NCBI GenBank assembly: GCA_018228705.1
Contig: CP073694.1
Span: 62,001-126,000 of the forward strand
Source: Dysosmobacter sp. Marseille-Q4140
GTDB lineage: Bacteria; Bacillota; Clostridia; Oscillospirales; Oscillospiraceae
Length of the DNA stretch: 64,000 bases
Direction: 5' to 3'
Below the pieces are notes generated by a model. It was given only the letters and a program-made list of their open reading frames with translations. It ran no database searches and was not told the DNA's origin. The translations under genes were made by a program, and so were the position numbers. Each line of letters opens with the position of its first letter. Position 1 is the stretch's first letter. Of the stretch, positions 7,305 through 15,740 are shown one piece after another.

Positions 7305-8660
7305 TCACAGGTCCTGTGATTTTATGAAATCTGCCAAGCGGTCTGCCACTTCCTGGGCGGTGTTTGTGGACTTGGCCTCCACCATGACCCGGATCAGTGC
7401 CTCGGTTCCGGAGGGGCGCACCAGCACCCGGCCGGTCTCGCCCAGGGCCTCCTCTTCCCGCTTCACCGCCGCGGCCAGCTCCGCGGAGGCCATGATCTTC
7501 TCCTTGACGCCGCCGCTGTGGGGCACCGCCACGTTCACCAGCACCTGGGGGTACACGGCGCAGACCGACGCCAGCTCGCTGGCGCTCTTGCCGGACCGGG
7601 CGAGGACCTGGAGGAACTGGAGGGCCGTCACCTCGCCGTCGCCGGTGGTCTCCACGTCGGTGAAGATGGTGTGGCCGGACTGCTCGCCGCCGATGCGGAA
7701 GTCCTTCTCCAGCATCTTCTCCAGCACGTTCCGGTCGCCCACGTCGGTGCAGATGAGGTCGATGCCGCTGTTCCGGCAGAACTCGTGGAGCCCCAGGTTG
7801 CTCATGACCGTGGCCACCAGGGTGTTGCCCCGGAGCTTTCCCCGGCGCTTCATGTCCAGCGCGCACACCGCCAGGACCTTGTCGCCGTCGATGACGCCGC
7901 CCCTCTCGTCCACCAGCAGGCACCGGTCGGCGTCGCCGTCGAAGGCCACACCGATGTCGTAGCCGCCGGAGACCACCTGGGCGGACAGGTCCTCCAGGTG
8001 GGTGGAGCCGCAGCGGCTGTTGATGTTGACGCCGTCGGGCTGGGTGTGGATGAAGTCCGTATGGGCCTTGAACCGGCCGAACAGCTCCGGCGCCGTGGCG
8101 CTGGCGGCACCGTTGGCGCAGTCGCACAGGATCTTCAGACCCGAGAGGTCCGACTCGATGGTGGAGGCCACGAAGTCGATGTAGTCCCGCTTCATCTGGC
8201 GCATGCCGTGGTGGCGGCGGCCGATCTTTTCCCGGGTCCGGTGCTTCATGGGCGCATCGGAGAGGATCTTGGCCTCGATCCGGGCCTCCAGGGCGTCGGA
8301 GAGCTTGTAGCCCTGGCCGCTGAACACCTTGATGCCGTTGTGCTCATAGGGGTTGTGGCTGGCGGAGATGACGATGCCCGCGTCGGCCTTCTCCTGCATG
8401 GTCAGATACGCCACCGCCGGGGTGGGGATGGTGCCCACCGGCATCACATCGCCGCCCAGGTCGCAGATGCCCGCCATCAGGGCGGACTCCAGCATGTCGG
8501 AGGAGATGCGGGTGTCCTTGCCGATGACCACCAGGGGCCGCCGGCCCGTCTCCTCCTCCAGCACGGAGGCGATGGCCTGCCCGGTGCGGAAGGCCAGATC
8601 GGCGGTCAGGTTCTCCCCCACCACGCCGCGGATGCCGTCGGTTCCAAATAACTTGCCCAT
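7305..8660 (-). CDS. glmM: Phosphoglucosamine mutase
   Basis: This 451-residue protein converts glucosamine-6-phosphate to glucosamine-1-phosphate, on the path to UDP-GlcNAc and cell wall. It opens with G-K-L-F-G-T-D-G-I-R-G and has the phosphoserine loop I-S-A-S-H-N-P. It also has the metal loop D-G-D-A-D-R and the sugar/phosphate-binding R-P-S-G-T-E near the C terminus. All four alpha-D-phosphohexomutase domains are present at normal length. The ATG at 8660 is chosen over an in-frame TTG two codons upstream; GAGG lies about 10 bases before it. It follows ruvB on the same strand, with a 57-base gap. Confidence 0.95.
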   Translation of the reverse strand: MGKLFGTDGIRGVVGENLTADLAFRTGQAIASVLEEETGRRPLVVIGKDTRISSDMLESALMAGICDLGGDVMPVGTIPTPAVAYLTMQEKADAGIVISASHNPYEHNGIKVFSGQGYKLSDALEARIEAKILSDAPMKHRTREKIGRRHHGMRQMKRDYIDFVASTIESDLSGLKILCDCANGAASATAPELFGRFKAHTDFIHTQPDGVNINSRCGSTHLEDLSAQVVSGGYDIGVAFDGDADRCLLVDERGGVIDGDKVLAVCALDMKRRGKLRGNTLVATVMSNLGLHEFCRNSGIDLICTDVGDRNVLEKMLEKDFRIGGEQSGHTIFTDVETTGDGEVTALQFLQVLARSGKSASELASVCAVYPQVLVNVAVPHSGGVKEKIMASAELAAAVKREEEALGETGRVLVRPSGTEALIRVMVEAKSTNTAQEVADRLADFIKSQDL

Positions 8661-8717
8661 ATCCAAATTACCTCGTTACGTTCAGATTTTTCAAAATTCG
8701 GCGCGGAAACGGCGCCT

Positions 8718-9776
8718 TTACAGCGTCAGCTGGTCCATGGGCTCCGCCGCCGCGCCGCCGGGCACCGGCAGGTGCAGGTGCCGGTAGGCCTTCTGGGTGA
8801 CGCAGCGGCCCCGGGGCGTCCGGGTCAGGAAGCCCAGCTGCATCAGGTACGGCTCGTACACGTCCTCCAGCGTCACGGACTCCTCGCCGATGGTGGCGGC
8901 CAGGGTCTCCAGGCCCACGGGGCCGCCGCCGTAGTTTTCGATGATGGCGCTCAGCATCCGCCGGTCGATGGGGTCCAGGCCCAGGTGGTCGATCTCCAGG
9001 GCGCACAGGGCCTGGTCCGCCACCTCCTTGGTGATGACGCCGCCGGCCTTCACCTGGGCGAAGTCCCGCACCCGCCGCAGCATCCGGTTGGCGATGCGGG
9101 GCGTGCCCCGGCTGCGCCGGGCGATCTCATAGGCACCCTCCGGCTCGATGTCCACGTTCAAGATCCCCGCGGACCGGGTGACGATCCGGGAGAGCTCCTC
9201 CGGCGTGTACAGCTCCAGCCGCAGCGTCACGCCGAACCGGTCCCGCAGGGGCGCGGACAGCTGCCCGGCCCGGGTGGTGGCGCCGATCAGGGTGAATTTC
9301 GGCAGGTCCAGCCGGATGGAGTTGGCGCTGGGGCCCTTGCCCACGATGATGTCCAGGGCGTAATCCTCCATGGCGGGGTACAAAATCTCCTCCACGGAGC
9401 GGTTGAGCCGGTGGATCTCATCCACGAAGAGGATGTCGCCCTCCCCCAGGTTGGTGAGGAGCGCCGCCAGGTCCCCGGGCTTTTCGATGGCGGGGCCGGA
9501 GGTGATGCGGATGCCCACCCCCATCTCCTGGGCGATGATGCCGGCCAGGGTGGTCTTGCCCAGGCCCGGAGGGCCGTGGAGCAGCACGTGATCCAGCGCC
9601 TCCTCCCGCTGGCGGGCGGCGGCGATGAACACGGACAGGTTCTCCTTGGCCTTCTCCTGGCCGATGTACTCCTTTAAGGTCTTGGGCCGCAGGGAGCCCT
9701 CCTGGGCGTCCTCCTGCAGAAAGGTCTTGGCCACGATGGGTTCTTCATAGATGTCATTGCCGAAATCGATGCTCAA
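8718..9776 (-). CDS. ruvB: Holliday junction ATP-dependent helicase RuvB
   Basis: This 352-residue AAA+ motor drives branch migration of Holliday junctions bound by RuvA. Visible motifs are Walker [10 protein letters not shown], Walker B D-E-I-H-R-L, sensor 1 G-A-T-T-R-A, the arginine finger region L-R-D-R-F-G, and the C-terminal winged helix with T-P-R-G-R. The start codon is TTG at 9776, preceded by AAGGAAGTGA; no better ATG exists. It closes the ruvC-ruvA-(small gene)-ruvB cluster. In most bacteria ruvA and ruvB are adjacent, but here a small membrane gene intervenes. Confidence 0.95.
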   Translation of the reverse strand: MSIDFGNDIYEEPIVAKTFLQEDAQEGSLRPKTLKEYIGQEKAKENLSVFIAAARQREEALDHVLLHGPPGLGKTTLAGIIAQEMGVGIRITSGPAIEKPGDLAALLTNLGEGDILFVDEIHRLNRSVEEILYPAMEDYALDIIVGKGPSANSIRLDLPKFTLIGATTRAGQLSAPLRDRFGVTLRLELYTPEELSRIVTRSAGILNVDIEPEGAYEIARRSRGTPRIANRMLRRVRDFAQVKAGGVITKEVADQALCALEIDHLGLDPIDRRMLSAIIENYGGGPVGLETLAATIGEESVTLEDVYEPYLMQLGFLTRTPRGRCVTQKAYRHLHLPVPGGAAAEPMDQLTL

Positions 9777-9815
9777 ATCGTCACTTCCTTTTGTGAGGGA
9801 TCGAAAACTGCATGT

Positions 9816-10037
9816 TTACAGCGTAAAGAGGCAATAGATCAGCAGGATCACGCAGATCAGCTCGCCGGTAAAAAGCCCGGCAAAGGCCCGGAAGCAGTCA
9901 TGTGCCTCCTGCTGTTCCCTGGCCGACAGGTCCACAAGCCGTTCCTGCTGCTTCAGCTCTGCCCAGCGCATTCCTTTGAAAATCGCAGGAATGCCAAAAC
10001 CGAGTATGAAGGCCATCAGAGTGAAATATCCAAACAC
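9816..10037 (-). CDS. Small two-span membrane protein between ruvA and ruvB
   Basis: A 73-residue frame begins with GTG at 10037, two bases after the ruvA stop, with G-G-T-G-A from the ruvA end as a possible ribosome-binding site. It encodes a hydrophobic helix (residues 2-20), a charged amphipathic stretch (K-G-M-R-W-A-E-L-K-Q-Q-E to about residue 52) and a second hydrophobic helix (residues 53-73) that ends the protein. I recognise no family. The tight spacing suggests co-transcription and translational coupling with ruvA. A link to recombination is inference from position only. The frame is also open far upstream inside ruvA, which is ordinary for this GC content. Confidence 0.55.
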   Translation of the reverse strand: MFGYFTLMAFILGFGIPAIFKGMRWAELKQQERLVDLSAREQQEAHDCFRAFAGLFTGELICVILLIYCLFTL

Positions 10038-10039
10038 AT

Positions 10040-10648
10040 TTATTTCACCATCTTCTTCAAACTCTGGCGGATGATCTCCTCCAGAGGCAGGTTCTCCACG
10101 TCCACGCCCTTGAGGGCCAGGCTCACCTCCGTACTGGAGTAGCCCAGGACCGCCAGGGCCTGAGCGGCCTCTGTGGCCTTTGATGTAAAGGCAGATACAT
10201 TCACAGTATTTCCGCCGCCGGAGAAGTCCAGGCCCGTGGCGGCGGACTCCTTGGCCAGTTTGTCCTTCAGCTCCAGGATGATCCGCTGGGCGATCTTCTT
10301 GCCGATGCCCGGCGCCGCGGTCAGGGCCTTCTCGTCCCCGGTGATGATGGCCATGGCCAGGGCGTCCGGCGTGCCGGTGGAGAGGATGGCCAGGGCCGCC
10401 TTGGGCCCCACGCCGGAGACGCCGATCAGCAGCCGGAAGCTGCCCAGTTCCGCCTGGGTGGCGAAGCCGTAGAGCTCGAAGATGCCCTCTCCCACATTCA
10501 GATAGGTGTACAGCTTTCCCCGCTGGCCCTTTTTCAGCCGGGAGAGGGTGTAGTTGGTGGTCTTGCAGGCATAGCCCACGCCGCCGCAGTCGATCACCGC
10601 CAGATAGGGCGCGATCTCCGCCACGGTGCCGTCCAGATAGTAAAACAT
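10040..10648 (-). CDS. ruvA: Holliday junction DNA-binding protein RuvA
   Basis: This 202-residue protein binds four-way junctions as a tetramer and loads RuvB. It starts M-F-Y-Y-L-D-G-T-V as usual for domain I. It has two helix-hairpin-helix motifs in domain II (L-L-I-G-V-S-G-V-G-P-K-A and A-A-P-G-I-G-K-K-I-A-Q-R-I) and the flexible linker plus domain III that contacts RuvB (A-L-A-V-L-G-Y-S). Length and order match the family. It follows ruvC by nine bases, so the two are one operon. Confidence 0.95.
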   Translation of the reverse strand: MFYYLDGTVAEIAPYLAVIDCGGVGYACKTTNYTLSRLKKGQRGKLYTYLNVGEGIFELYGFATQAELGSFRLLIGVSGVGPKAALAILSTGTPDALAMAIITGDEKALTAAPGIGKKIAQRIILELKDKLAKESAATGLDFSGGGNTVNVSAFTSKATEAAQALAVLGYSSTEVSLALKGVDVENLPLEEIIRQSLKKMVK

Positions 10649-10657
10649 GGTGTCCTC

Positions 10658-11167
10658 CTAAATGGTCTCCTTCACATCCCCGTTTTTCGGGAGCCGTGAA
10701 GTGAAACTCCTTGCGTGGCACAGGGCCAGGGCAAGGGCGTCGGCGGCGTCGTCCGGCCGGGGCACGGCCCGCAGGTGCAGCAGCCGCTTCGTCATATCCA
10801 TGACCTGGCGCTTGTCCGCTTTGCCGTAGCCGGTCACCGCCAGCTTCACCTGGCCCGGCGTGTACTCGTACAGGGGCACGCCGCACCGCTCCGCCGCGCA
10901 GAGGATGACCCCCCGGCCGTGGGCCACGGCGATGCCGGTGGTGAGGTTGGTGTTGAAGAACAGCTCCTCAATGGCCATCACGTCGGGCCGGAGTTTCCCG
11001 ATCAGCTCCTCCATGTCCCGGTCGATCTGGTAGAGGCGCCGGGAGAGGGGCAGCCCCGCGGGCGTGGTGACGGCGCCGTAGGTGACCATCCGCGCCTGCC
11101 CCCGCTCCGCCTCCACCAGGCCGAAGCCGATGGTGGCGATGCCGGGGTCGATGCCCAGGATGCGCAT
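10658..11167 (-). CDS. ruvC: Crossover junction endodeoxyribonuclease RuvC
   Basis: This 169-residue enzyme resolves Holliday junctions. It shows the RNase H-like catalytic layout: Asp in I-L-G-I-D-P-G-I-A, Glu in I-E-E-L-F-F-N-T-N, and the late D-D-A-A-D-A pair of acidic residues. The ATG at 11167 follows GGAGGGAC, and the resulting N terminus M-R-I-L-G-I-D-P is canonical. A longer frame to 11233 would run through the promoter and is rejected. It is the first gene of the ruv cluster. Confidence 0.95.
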   Translation of the reverse strand: MRILGIDPGIATIGFGLVEAERGQARMVTYGAVTTPAGLPLSRRLYQIDRDMEELIGKLRPDVMAIEELFFNTNLTTGIAVAHGRGVILCAAERCGVPLYEYTPGQVKLAVTGYGKADKRQVMDMTKRLLHLRAVPRPDDAADALALALCHARSFTSRLPKNGDVKETI

Positions 11168-11204
11168 AGGGTCCCTCCTTCCGCCGCTGTGTTTCCAAAA
11201 TAAT

Positions 11205-11233
11205 AGTATAGCAAATCCAATGGGGTTTCGCAA
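11205..11233 (-). promoter_or_regulatory. Promoter for the ruvC-ruvA-ruvB cluster
   Basis: On the minus strand, TTGCGA (11228-11233), a 17-base spacer and TATACT (11205-11210) lie about 38 bases upstream of the ruvC start. I see no LexA-like box near it. Confidence 0.6.
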
Positions 11234-11303
11234 CCGGAAAGCGGTAAATCACCTCACCATACAGGCGCCTGCCGGCATCCACCATTTGTGTCCCCCGAGT
11301 TCA

Positions 11304-11332
11304 TTGACGAAAGAGGCCAAAAGTGGTATAAT
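11304..11332 (+). promoter_or_regulatory. Promoter for the GGDEF/EAL gene
   Basis: TTGACG (11304-11309), a 17-base spacer and TATAAT (11327-11332) give a near-consensus promoter about 90 bases upstream of the start. The leader between is AT-rich. Confidence 0.65.
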
Positions 11333-11421
11333 TCGCTAAAAATATTCAGGAATTTTCTGCTTTTTTTAGACAGCTGTCGCTATCCGACAAAAAGCGGAAA
11401 ACTTTAAAGGAGCCATGCGGC

Positions 11422-14400
11422 ATGAATATGGAAATGGAGAAGAGCGATCAGGCCATCGCCTTGTTCCGCAATATCCTCAATTTGCTCGGCGCCAGCTCGG
11501 AGGAGTACTTCTTCCTGTGGGACGTCATCAGCAAGCGCGTCTACTTCTCGGAAAACGTCCGGTCCAAGTACGCGCTTTTGGAAAAGGGCAACTTCTGCTC
11601 CTTTGACGAGTGGAGCAGCCTGGTGTATCCCCGGGATCTGTCCGCGCTTTTGCAGGACCTCAAGGAGGTCCAGGAGGGTAAAAAGGATACCCATGAGATG
11701 GACTATCGGGTGAGCACCCGCTCCGGCGAGACCGTCTGGATCCACTGCCGCGGTCGCTGCTATCGGGACGAAAGCGGCGTGCCGCTGTGGATGGTGGGCC
11801 GGATTTCCGACGCGGTGCCCGCCCAGCTGACGGATCAGCTCACCGGCGCATTCAATCTGGACATGCTGCGGAAGGATCTGGACAGTCTGCTGTCCGACGG
11901 TGCGGACGGCTATCTGCTGCTGACCGGTGTGGATGGACTGAAATCCATCAACCTGAAAAACGGCCGCTCCAGCGGAGACCGTCTGCTCAAGCAGGTGGTC
12001 CAGTCCATGGAGGAGGCCACCGACGGAGAGCGCCGGATCTACCGGACCAACGGAGACTGCTTTGCCGTGCTGTTCCCCGGCGGGGAGCAGGCGGATGTGG
12101 AAGGTGCCTTCGACCAGATCCGCAGGCGCCTGAGCGGCCGATGCACCCTCTCCGGCGGCGCCGTTCCCTTCCGCACCTATCTGGTGCCGGACGCCGGGAC
12201 GCTGTACCAGTACGCGGAAAACGCCCTGGACCGGGCCAAGGCCCAGGGAAAGAACACCCTCTGGTTCTTCTCTGCCGAGGACTATGAAAAGGACCTGGCC
12301 GCTCTGGAGCTGCGCGAGGAGCTGGAGGACGCCATCGAGCAGGATTTTGCCGGCTTCTCCCTGTTCTATCAGCCGCAGGTGGCCTCCGGCACATACCAGC
12401 TCTGCGGAGCGGAGGCACTGCTTCGGTTTCGCTCTCCCCGCCGGGGCGACGTGTCTCCGGTGGAGTTCATCCCCATCCTGGAGGACAGCCGCCTGATCTG
12501 CTCCGTGGGGCTTTGGGTGCTGCGCTCTGCTCTGGAGCAATGCCGGCAGTGGCGCCGCATTGTCCCGGATTTTTCCATCAGCGTCAATATGTCCTATACC
12601 CAGCTGTGCGAGGCGGACATCGCCGACCGCGTGCTGGAGGTCCTGCGGGAGAGCGGCCTGCCTGGCAGCGCCCTGATCGTGGAGGTCACGGAGGACAAGC
12701 AGCTTCTGGACTACCCTGCCCTCAACGAGATCTTCCGCTTGTGGAAGCTCTCCGGCATCCAGATCTCTGTGGACGATTTCGGCACCGGCTACTCCAGCCT
12801 GGGCCGTCTCCAGGCCATGGATGTGGACGAGGTCAAGATCGACCGCAGCTTCGTCAGCGGCATTCAGCGCAGCGTGTACAACTACCGTCTGCTGGGCAAC
12901 ATGATCGAACTGGCGGACGCCAGTTCCATCCGGGTGTGCTGCGAGGGCGTGGAGACGCCGGAGGAGCTGGCGGCGCTGGAGGAGCTCCATCCCCGGCTGC
13001 TCCAGGGGTTTTTATTCTCCCGTCCCCTGCCGCCGGAGCAGTTCGAGGAGCTGTATTTCCGGCCGGACAGCGACGCCTGCCGTCAGCGTCAGACCCGGGA
13101 ACAGTCCCTGCGGCAGCCTCTGGCCGTGGCGGAGACCTGTGCCGACGAATTCCGGGAGGACGAGCTGGTCAAGTCCATCCTGGCCGCGGAGAACGACATC
13201 TTCTACATCAGCGACCTGGAGACCTGTGAACTGTACTATCTCAACCCCGCCGGGCAAAAGCTCTTCGGCACCCGGGTCTACCGGGGCAAAAAGTGTTACA
13301 AGGTCCTCCACGGGCGGGACGAGCCTTGTCCCTTCTGCACCAACAAGGTCTTGAAGCCCGACGACTTCTTCATCTGGGAGCAGGAGAACGAATACTGCGG
13401 ACGCCGCTTCATCCTCAAGGATAAGATCCTCACCTTCCGCGGCAAGCAGATGCGGCTGGAGGTGATGCTGGACGTCACCAAGCATGAGATCATCAGCGAG
13501 AATCTGCGCCAGCGGCTGCGTTTTGCGGAAAAGGTGGTGGATTATACCGCCATTCTTTCCCGCTATCCTGATTACAGCCAGGCGGTGAATCATGTGCTGG
13601 CCTCCGTGGGTGAGTTCTATCAGGCGGACCGGGCCTATCTCTTCGAGCCGGACAAGCAGAACGAGGGGTACTGGAACAACACCTTTGAGTGGTGCCGGGA
13701 AGGAGTGGAGCCCCAGGCCCAGAACCTCCAGATGGTCCCGCCGACGTCTCTTGCCCGCTGGATGGATCACTTCCGCGTGAACCGTTCTGTCAGGATCTAC
13801 AATTTGGACACCCTGCGGGAGACCAACCGTCAGGAGTGGTCCGATCTGAGCCAGCAGGACATCACCCGCCTGATCGCGGTTCCCCTGCGCATGGATGACC
13901 GGATCATCGGCTTTCTGGGGGTGGACAACCCCCGCTACTCCATTCATGACGACTCCCAGATCCGGGTCCTCTCCTATTTCCTGGTCAACCGTATCCGTCA
14001 GGACTGGAACGAGACCCGCCTGCGCATGCTGCTGCGTTCGGACTACCGGAATATCCTGGGCAACGTCGGCGTGGGACTGTGGATCATCCTGCTGGACAAG
14101 GATCCCGGCGCCGGACAGATGCTGGTGGACGATACCATGCGCCAGATCTTGGGCCAGACGGAGCCGCTCTCCCCGGAGGAGTGCTATCAGTTCTGGTACA
14201 GCCGCATCAACGACGGCTACTATCACTATGTCAATCAGTCCCTGGACAGCATGATCAAAAGCCGGCAGGTCGTTCAGCTGGAATATACCTGGAACCATCC
14301 CCTGCTGGGCGAGGTGGTGGTCCGCTGCACCGGCGTCCGCACCGCCGACCGTCACGGGAAGATCTGCCTGGAGGGTTATCACCGCATCCTCAGCGGCATC

Positions 14401-15678
14401 CAGCAGACCCAGTTCCTGCCGGATGTGCATAACCGGGAGATCTTCGAGTACAACGATCTGAACCGGACCATCTTCTTCCATACGGACCGGTCCTTGCTGT
14501 ATGGTGAAAATATTCATGAATCCGGCTTCCCCCAGTGCTGGCTGGACCAGGAGATCGTCCACCCCCACTTTGTCGAGACCTTCCGCAACACCTTTTCCCG
14601 GGTGCGGCTGAAAGCGGACTCGGAGCTGCCGGAGGTCCTGCTCAAATCCAAGAGCGGTACCTATGAGTGGTTCCGTCTGACGCTTCGGCATCTGGGACAG
14701 GATCAGCAGGACCGGGATACCGTGGTGGCGGTGGTGGAACCCACCGGAATGGAGCGGGTCCGGGAGCTGGAAAATATGCGGGTCCGCCGGTTCTATCAGG
14801 TGCTGCTGTCGGAGGCCATCGCCTATGCGGAGGTGGACCTGGAGAGCGGACAGCTCAAATCCATCGGCGGCCTGTGGAGCGGCTACGAGCAGGACTACCG
14901 CCGCAATAATCGGCATTTCTTCTCGGTACTGGAGCAGCGGCTTGCGCACTATCTGACTGAAAAGGACATGGAGGAATTCCGCCTCTATCGGAACAAGCGA
15001 TACTGCGAGGAGCTGTTTGAAAAGCAGGTATCCAGCCGCGCCTTCTCCTACCGCCGCCCTGTGGGCCAGCAGATGCGCTGGGTAGAGCTGGTGATCCACA
15101 TTTTCCGGGAGGATGTGACCCAGAACGTCTACGCGCTGATCTACCTGCGGGATATCAACAGCGAAAAGGAAAAGGAAGTCTCTCAGGAGATGGCCGCCAG
15201 CCGGGATCCTCTGACCGGCCTTTACAACCGGGCTGCTTTTGAGCGGGAGCTGTGCCAATACGTGCAGTCTGCGGACACCTCCCCCTGCGGCACGCTGCTG
15301 ATGCTGGATATCGACAACTTCAAGCAGACCAACGACCAGCTGGGACATCTGGAGGGCGACAAGGCCCTGCAGCGGATGGCAGGCATCCTCACCGCCACCT
15401 TCCGTCACGAAGACATCATCGGCCGTCTGGGCGGCGATGAGTTTCTGGTATTTGCCAAAGGCCTGTGCGACTATGACAGTATCTCCCGCCGGGTGGAGCT
15501 GCTGCTCAGGACCCTGCGCAGCGACAAGGAACTGCCGCTGTACAGCAGCGTGGGGATCACCCTCGTCCGGTCGGAAAACTTCCGCTACACCCGCTGTATC
15601 AAGGAGGCGGATATTGCTCTGTACAGGAGCAAGAACGCCGGAAAGGACGGCTTCAGCTTTTACGAGCCGCTGGAATGA
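11422..15678 (+). CDS. Giant multi-sensor cyclic-di-GMP protein (PAS-GGDEF*-EAL-PAS-GAF-PAS-GGDEF)
   Basis: A 1418-residue protein with no clear signal peptide or membrane helix, probably cytosolic. Residues 25-130 form a PAS-like domain. Residues 137-290 are a degenerate GGDEF domain in which the signature is T-N-G-D-C-F. Residues 298-548 form an EAL phosphodiesterase domain with E-A-L-L-R, S-V-N-M, D-D-F-G-T-G-Y-S-S, V-K-I-D-R-S-F and E-G-V-E-T, so the catalytic set looks intact. Then come a PAS-like region with a P-C-P-F-C pair, a GAF-like domain (about 700-860) and further PAS-like regions. A canonical GGDEF domain follows, with G-G-D-E-F at 1337-1341 and an R-H-E-D inhibitory site five residues before it. 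It could both make and degrade c-di-GMP. The downstream terminator suggests a single-gene transcript. Confidence 0.9.
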   Translation: MNMEMEKSDQAIALFRNILNLLGASSEEYFFLWDVISKRVYFSENVRSKYALLEKGNFCSFDEWSSLVYPRDLSALLQDLKEVQEGKKDTHEMDYRVSTRSGETVWIHCRGRCYRDESGVPLWMVGRISDAVPAQLTDQLTGAFNLDMLRKDLDSLLSDGADGYLLLTGVDGLKSINLKNGRSSGDRLLKQVVQSMEEATDGERRIYRTNGDCFAVLFPGGEQADVEGAFDQIRRRLSGRCTLSGGAVPFRTYLVPDAGTLYQYAENALDRAKAQGKNTLWFFSAEDYEKDLAALELREELEDAIEQDFAGFSLFYQPQVASGTYQLCGAEALLRFRSPRRGDVSPVEFIPILEDSRLICSVGLWVLRSALEQCRQWRRIVPDFSISVNMSYTQLCEADIADRVLEVLRESGLPGSALIVEVTEDKQLLDYPALNEIFRLWKLSGIQISVDDFGTGYSSLGRLQAMDVDEVKIDRSFVSGIQRSVYNYRLLGNMIELADASSIRVCCEGVETPEELAALEELHPRLLQGFLFSRPLPPEQFEELYFRPDSDACRQRQTREQSLRQPLAVAETCADEFREDELVKSILAAENDIFYISDLETCELYYLNPAGQKLFGTRVYRGKKCYKVLHGRDEPCPFCTNKVLKPDDFFIWEQENEYCGRRFILKDKILTFRGKQMRLEVMLDVTKHEIISENLRQRLRFAEKVVDYTAILSRYPDYSQAVNHVLASVGEFYQADRAYLFEPDKQNEGYWNNTFEWCREGVEPQAQNLQMVPPTSLARWMDHFRVNRSVRIYNLDTLRETNRQEWSDLSQQDITRLIAVPLRMDDRIIGFLGVDNPRYSIHDDSQIRVLSYFLVNRIRQDWNETRLRMLLRSDYRNILGNVGVGLWIILLDKDPGAGQMLVDDTMRQILGQTEPLSPEECYQFWYSRINDGYYHYVNQSLDSMIKSRQVVQLEYTWNHPLLGEVVVRCTGVRTADRHGKICLEGYHRILSGIQQTQFLPDVHNREIFEYNDLNRTIFFHTDRSLLYGENIHESGFPQCWLDQEIVHPHFVETFRNTFSRVRLKADSELPEVLLKSKSGTYEWFRLTLRHLGQDQQDRDTVVAVVEPTGMERVRELENMRVRRFYQVLLSEAIAYAEVDLESGQLKSIGGLWSGYEQDYRRNNRHFFSVLEQRLAHYLTEKDMEEFRLYRNKRYCEELFEKQVSSRAFSYRRPVGQQMRWVELVIHIFREDVTQNVYALIYLRDINSEKEKEVSQEMAASRDPLTGLYNRAAFERELCQYVQSADTSPCGTLLMLDIDNFKQTNDQLGHLEGDKALQRMAGILTATFRHEDIIGRLGGDEFLVFAKGLCDYDSISRRVELLLRTLRSDKELPLYSSVGITLVRSENFRYTRCIKEADIALYRSKNAGKDGFSFYEPLE

Positions 15679-15697
15679 CTTTATCATAGGCAAAGAG

Positions 15698-15730
15698 GAG
15701 CCGCCTCCCCAATGGGGAGGCGGCTCCTTT
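15698..15730. terminator. Bidirectional intrinsic terminator
   Basis: A perfect 13-bp stem (15698-15710 with 15714-15726) around AAT lies between the convergent GGDEF/EAL and DUF4179 genes. Short T-runs flank both sides. Confidence 0.75.
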
Positions 15731-15740
15731 GCATGCAGGC

